Assembly (NCBI RefSeq): GCF_005144415.1
Contig: NZ_SWJE01000008.1
Span: 186,001-250,000 of the forward strand
Reading direction: 5' to 3'
Source of the DNA: Trinickia terrae
GTDB lineage: Bacteria > Pseudomonadota > Gammaproteobacteria > Burkholderiales > Burkholderiaceae
Length of the DNA stretch: 64,000 nucleotides
Within the stretch, counting starts at the first letter, position 1. Each line of letters begins with the position of its first letter. Shown here one piece after another: positions 61,728 to 64,000 of this stretch. The notes under the pieces were generated by a model. That model saw only the letters and a list, made by a program, of their open reading frames with translations. It ran no database searches and was not told where the DNA came from. The position numbers were made by a program, and so were the translations under genes.

Positions 61728-62903
61728 TTAGCGAGTCTTAGGCTTGATACTCCCCGACCACTGCATCGCGGGCAGCTCGACGAGCCGATAAAACCCATAA
61801 GCGATGCCGATCGCAACGGGCATAAACGCGAGCGAAGGCCAGATCGAAAGCTGCAACGACGACCGGAACAACACCGACCCCAGGCACACGAAAATCGGCA
61901 GGTGTACGAGATACAGCGAATAGCTGAAGTCTCCTAACCGCGCGAGCACGCGTGATGCGAGATGAGGCGGCGCCGTACGATCGAGCGCCTTGTAGAGATA
62001 GCACGCGAAGCCAAGCGCCCAAAGCTGGAACGCGCCGTATTGACCGAAGTGAAAGGCGGCGCAGCCGAGCGCGGTCAGCGCAGCCGCTGCGGCGTACCAA
62101 AGCGCGGACTTGCCGCGGGAGCCGTCCGCAGCAGTCGCACGCACGTCGGCGATATACGCGCCGATCATCCACGACAGCCAGTACGACGTGAAGAACTGCA
62201 CGTCATGACGCTCGAGCAGAAGCGCCGAGGCGACATTCACGATGGCCACCGCCGCCAGCACCGCATTCATTCCAAAGCGCCGCCGGGCCGCAAAGACGAG
62301 CGGATAGACAGCATAGAACTGGACTTCGAGCGACAGCGTCCACAGCGCGCCATTCGAGCCATACGTATAGCCCGCCACGCCTTGCAGCGAAAACAGGTTG
62401 ACGAGGAACGGATAGAGCCCGATGTCGCGGATCTTGTGACTGACCGGCGGAAAGTGCAGGCTGATCGTATCGAGCGCGAGCGTCAGCAGGAGCGCGGCGA
62501 GCAAGACCGGATAGATGCGCGCGAAGCGCCGGGCCCAGAAATTGCGCGCATCGAGCCGGTATTGCGGGTTCGCGGCGAGCCGCAACGCCGCGTTGCGATG
62601 GATGCAGTAGCCGCTGATGACGAAGAAGATCGGCACGCCGGCGGAGCCCCAGGCGATCGGCAGCGTCAGGTATCCGGCGATGGCGCCGGGATTGAGCGCA
62701 TGCCCGAGAGCGCGATGAAACTGCTCCATGCCGACCCAGACGACTTGTCTGCAATGGAAGTAAGCGACCAGTAAGGCTGCGAAGCCGCGCATCGCGTCGA
62801 TGACGAAATCCTTCGGGGCCGCCGCGGCTCGCGCATCGGATTGACGGAGGGCCGGGAACGCGGGGTTCGCGGCGGCGGTCTGCAACGCTTGGAAATCGCT
62901 CAT
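61728..62903 (-). CDS. Acyltransferase-3 family membrane O-acyltransferase
   Basis: A 391-residue protein with about ten membrane segments and the signatures DAMRGFAALLVAYFHC (catalytic His), FFVISGYCIHRNAAL and FWARRFARIYPVLL. It is unlike the acyltransferase at 53410 in the loops. It should O-acylate a surface sugar. It is encoded opposite to the glycosyltransferase, separated by the inverted-repeat element, as a single-gene unit. Confidence 0.88.
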   Translation of the reverse strand: MSDFQALQTAAANPAFPALRQSDARAAAAPKDFVIDAMRGFAALLVAYFHCRQVVWVGMEQFHRALGHALNPGAIAGYLTLPIAWGSAGVPIFFVISGYCIHRNAALRLAANPQYRLDARNFWARRFARIYPVLLAALLLTLALDTISLHFPPVSHKIRDIGLYPFLVNLFSLQGVAGYTYGSNGALWTLSLEVQFYAVYPLVFAARRRFGMNAVLAAVAIVNVASALLLERHDVQFFTSYWLSWMIGAYIADVRATAADGSRGKSALWYAAAAALTALGCAAFHFGQYGAFQLWALGFACYLYKALDRTAPPHLASRVLARLGDFSYSLYLVHLPIFVCLGSVLFRSSLQLSIWPSLAFMPVAIGIAYGFYRLVELPAMQWSGSIKPKTR

Positions 62904-63145
62904 TCGAGATCGTCGTCCGGGCTGTTGGAATGTCCTGGCGCAGCGCGCGAGGGGGCCGCGAGCCGCCCTTCATCCTAGCGCAGCGAGAAGGCGTGCAATA
63001 AGTAAATAAATTCGCAATCCCTATTCATCCGTCCAGTGTCGCGGCGAGTGAATTACGGAAAAAATTAGCGTTGGCGTAATGCCAATTATTTGCCGATTTT
63101 TTCATGATAGTTTTGTACTCGAATCGATCTGACAAGGAGTGCGTC

Positions 63146-63289
63146 ATGGACTTGCATTGGGTTGCCGGCGTCGCCGTGCTGCTGATCCTGGCTGCGATCT
63201 CAGCCTATCGGGACGCCCTGAAGAACGAGCCGATCGGTCATTTTGGCTGGGCCAACGGCGATCTTCCGAAAATGGAAGAAATCGAATAG
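63146..63289 (+). CDS. Small single-pass membrane peptide
   Basis: A 47-residue peptide (MDLHWVAGVAVLLILAAISA, then a polar tail) with one hydrophobic helix and a good CAAGGAG site seven bases upstream. An in-frame start at 63104 adds residues without a ribosome site. The peptide is conserved-looking in composition but unassigned. It precedes galU. Confidence 0.55.
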   Translation: MDLHWVAGVAVLLILAAISAYRDALKNEPIGHFGWANGDLPKMEEIE

Positions 63290-63434
63290 CAAAGGTGTGA
63301 CTGGAATAGGTCGAATTTACTCGACCCATTCCCATTGATCGGTAATTTGGTATTCATCTCATGCGCGGATAAAAATCGGCTGCCCGCGAATTCTTATCCG
63401 CGCGTCATTCACAACACGACTGGGAATTCTCACG

Positions 63435-64000
63435 ATGTTGAAAGTCACCAAAGCCGTGTTCCCCGTGGCGGGCCTGGGCACGCGGTTTCTCCCGGCCACC
63501 AAGGCGAGCCCCAAGGAGATGCTGCCCATCGTCGACAAGCCGCTGATTCAATATGCGGTCGAGGAGGCGATCGAGGCCGGGATCACTGAAATGATCTTCG
63601 TCACGGGGCGCAGCAAGCGCGCCATCGAAGATCACTTCGACAAATCCTACGAGATCGAGGCCGAGCTCGAGGCGCGCGGCAAGCAGAAGCTGCTCGACCT
63701 CGTGCGCAGCATCAAGCCGAGTCACGTCGACTGCTTCTATGTGCGCCAGCCGGAAGCGCTCGGCCTCGGCCACGCGGTGCTGTGCGCGGAGAAGCTCGTG
63801 GCGGACAGTCCGTTCGCCGTGATTCTCGCCGACGACCTGCTGCACGGTCAGCAGCCGGTGATGAAGCAGCTCGTCGAAGTGTTCAATCACTACCACAGCT
63901 CGGTGGTGGGCGTCGAAGCGATCGCGCGTGAAGACAGCCGCTCATACGGCGTCGTCGAAGGGCGCGAATGGGAAGAGGACGTCATCAAGCTGTCGGGCAT
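63435..64000 (+). CDS. galU: UTP-glucose-1-phosphate uridylyltransferase, 3' partial
   Basis: The first 188 residues of GalU are present: the nucleotide-binding [20 protein letters not shown], the [15 protein letters not shown] helix and the LADDLL metal-site region. It makes UDP-glucose for polysaccharide synthesis. The gene runs off the right end of the window. It fits the surface polysaccharide genes upstream. Confidence 0.95.
   Translation, partial: MLKVTKAVFPVAGLGTRFLPATKASPKEMLPIVDKPLIQYAVEEAIEAGITEMIFVTGRSKRAIEDHFDKSYEIEAELEARGKQKLLDLVRSIKPSHVDCFYVRQPEALGLGHAVLCAEKLVADSPFAVILADDLLHGQQPVMKQLVEVFNHYHSSVVGVEAIAREDSRSYGVVEGREWEEDVIKLSG

Overview
The window looks like chromosome from a member of Burkholderia sensu lato (Burkholderiaceae). 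The DNA is mostly GC-rich. It carries an H-NS-type protein with a YRNPKTGQTWSGRGR-like motif, a PXPV-type exported protein, gmd/rmd plus galU polysaccharide genes, and intergenic palindromes of the kind common in that group. The species cannot be assigned from sequence reading alone.

Layout. (1) 1-6868: a tight co-directional operon of an Ldh-family oxidoreductase (5' truncated by the window), a class IV aminotransferase, a TauD/TfdA-type dioxygenase, an AurF-type diiron N-oxygenase with all seven iron ligands, a metallo-beta-lactamase-fold hydrolase, a cupin, an MFS exporter and a GST. It reads as a small specialised-metabolite cluster, perhaps for an N-oxygenated compound. (2) 6.9-13.7 kb: housekeeping and small genes (DUF2917-like protein, diguanylate cyclase, HD hydrolase divergent from a GlxA-type regulator, small exported proteins). 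(3) 13.7-34.7 kb: a more AT-rich accessory island and the most interesting part of the window. A LuxR-type regulator is followed by a patatin-like protein, an AlkB-type hydroxylase and a ferredoxin-reductase on the minus strand. A long plus-strand operon then encodes a MoaD/ThiS-like protein, a rhodanese-E1 fusion, a small membrane protein, a class III transaminase fused to an acyl-ACP-reductase-like domain, a fatty-acid-hydroxylase-family protein, an SCP2-like protein, an APC permease, an R2-like ferritin protein, a second AlkB-like hydroxylase and a PF10118 protein with a diiron-like ligand pattern. A TetR regulator with two matching palindromic operators and a tripartite EmrAB-OMF pump close the island. 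The best inference is a pathway that turns an acyl thioester into an oxidatively tailored long-chain amine, possibly with sulfur added, and exports it. No PKS, NRPS or ACP gene is in the window.

(4) 34.7-44 kb: a TctDE-like two-component system divergent from a substrate-binding protein and an ACS-family MFS transporter, then a chemoreceptor, a GntP permease and a Cache-GGDEF cyclase. (5) 44-51.3 kb: a gene remnant, a small lipoprotein, an H-NS-like protein, a stand-alone formaldehyde-activating-enzyme homologue, a 92-bp-period array of palindromes, an aldo/keto reductase, an aldehyde dehydrogenase and an MFS transporter. (6) 51.3-64 kb: a surface polysaccharide region: rmd and gmd (GDP-D-rhamnose), two acyltransferase-3 proteins, a secreted beta-propeller protein, a Wzx-type flippase, a tandem double glycosyltransferase, a 94-bp-arm inverted repeat, a small membrane peptide and the start of galU.
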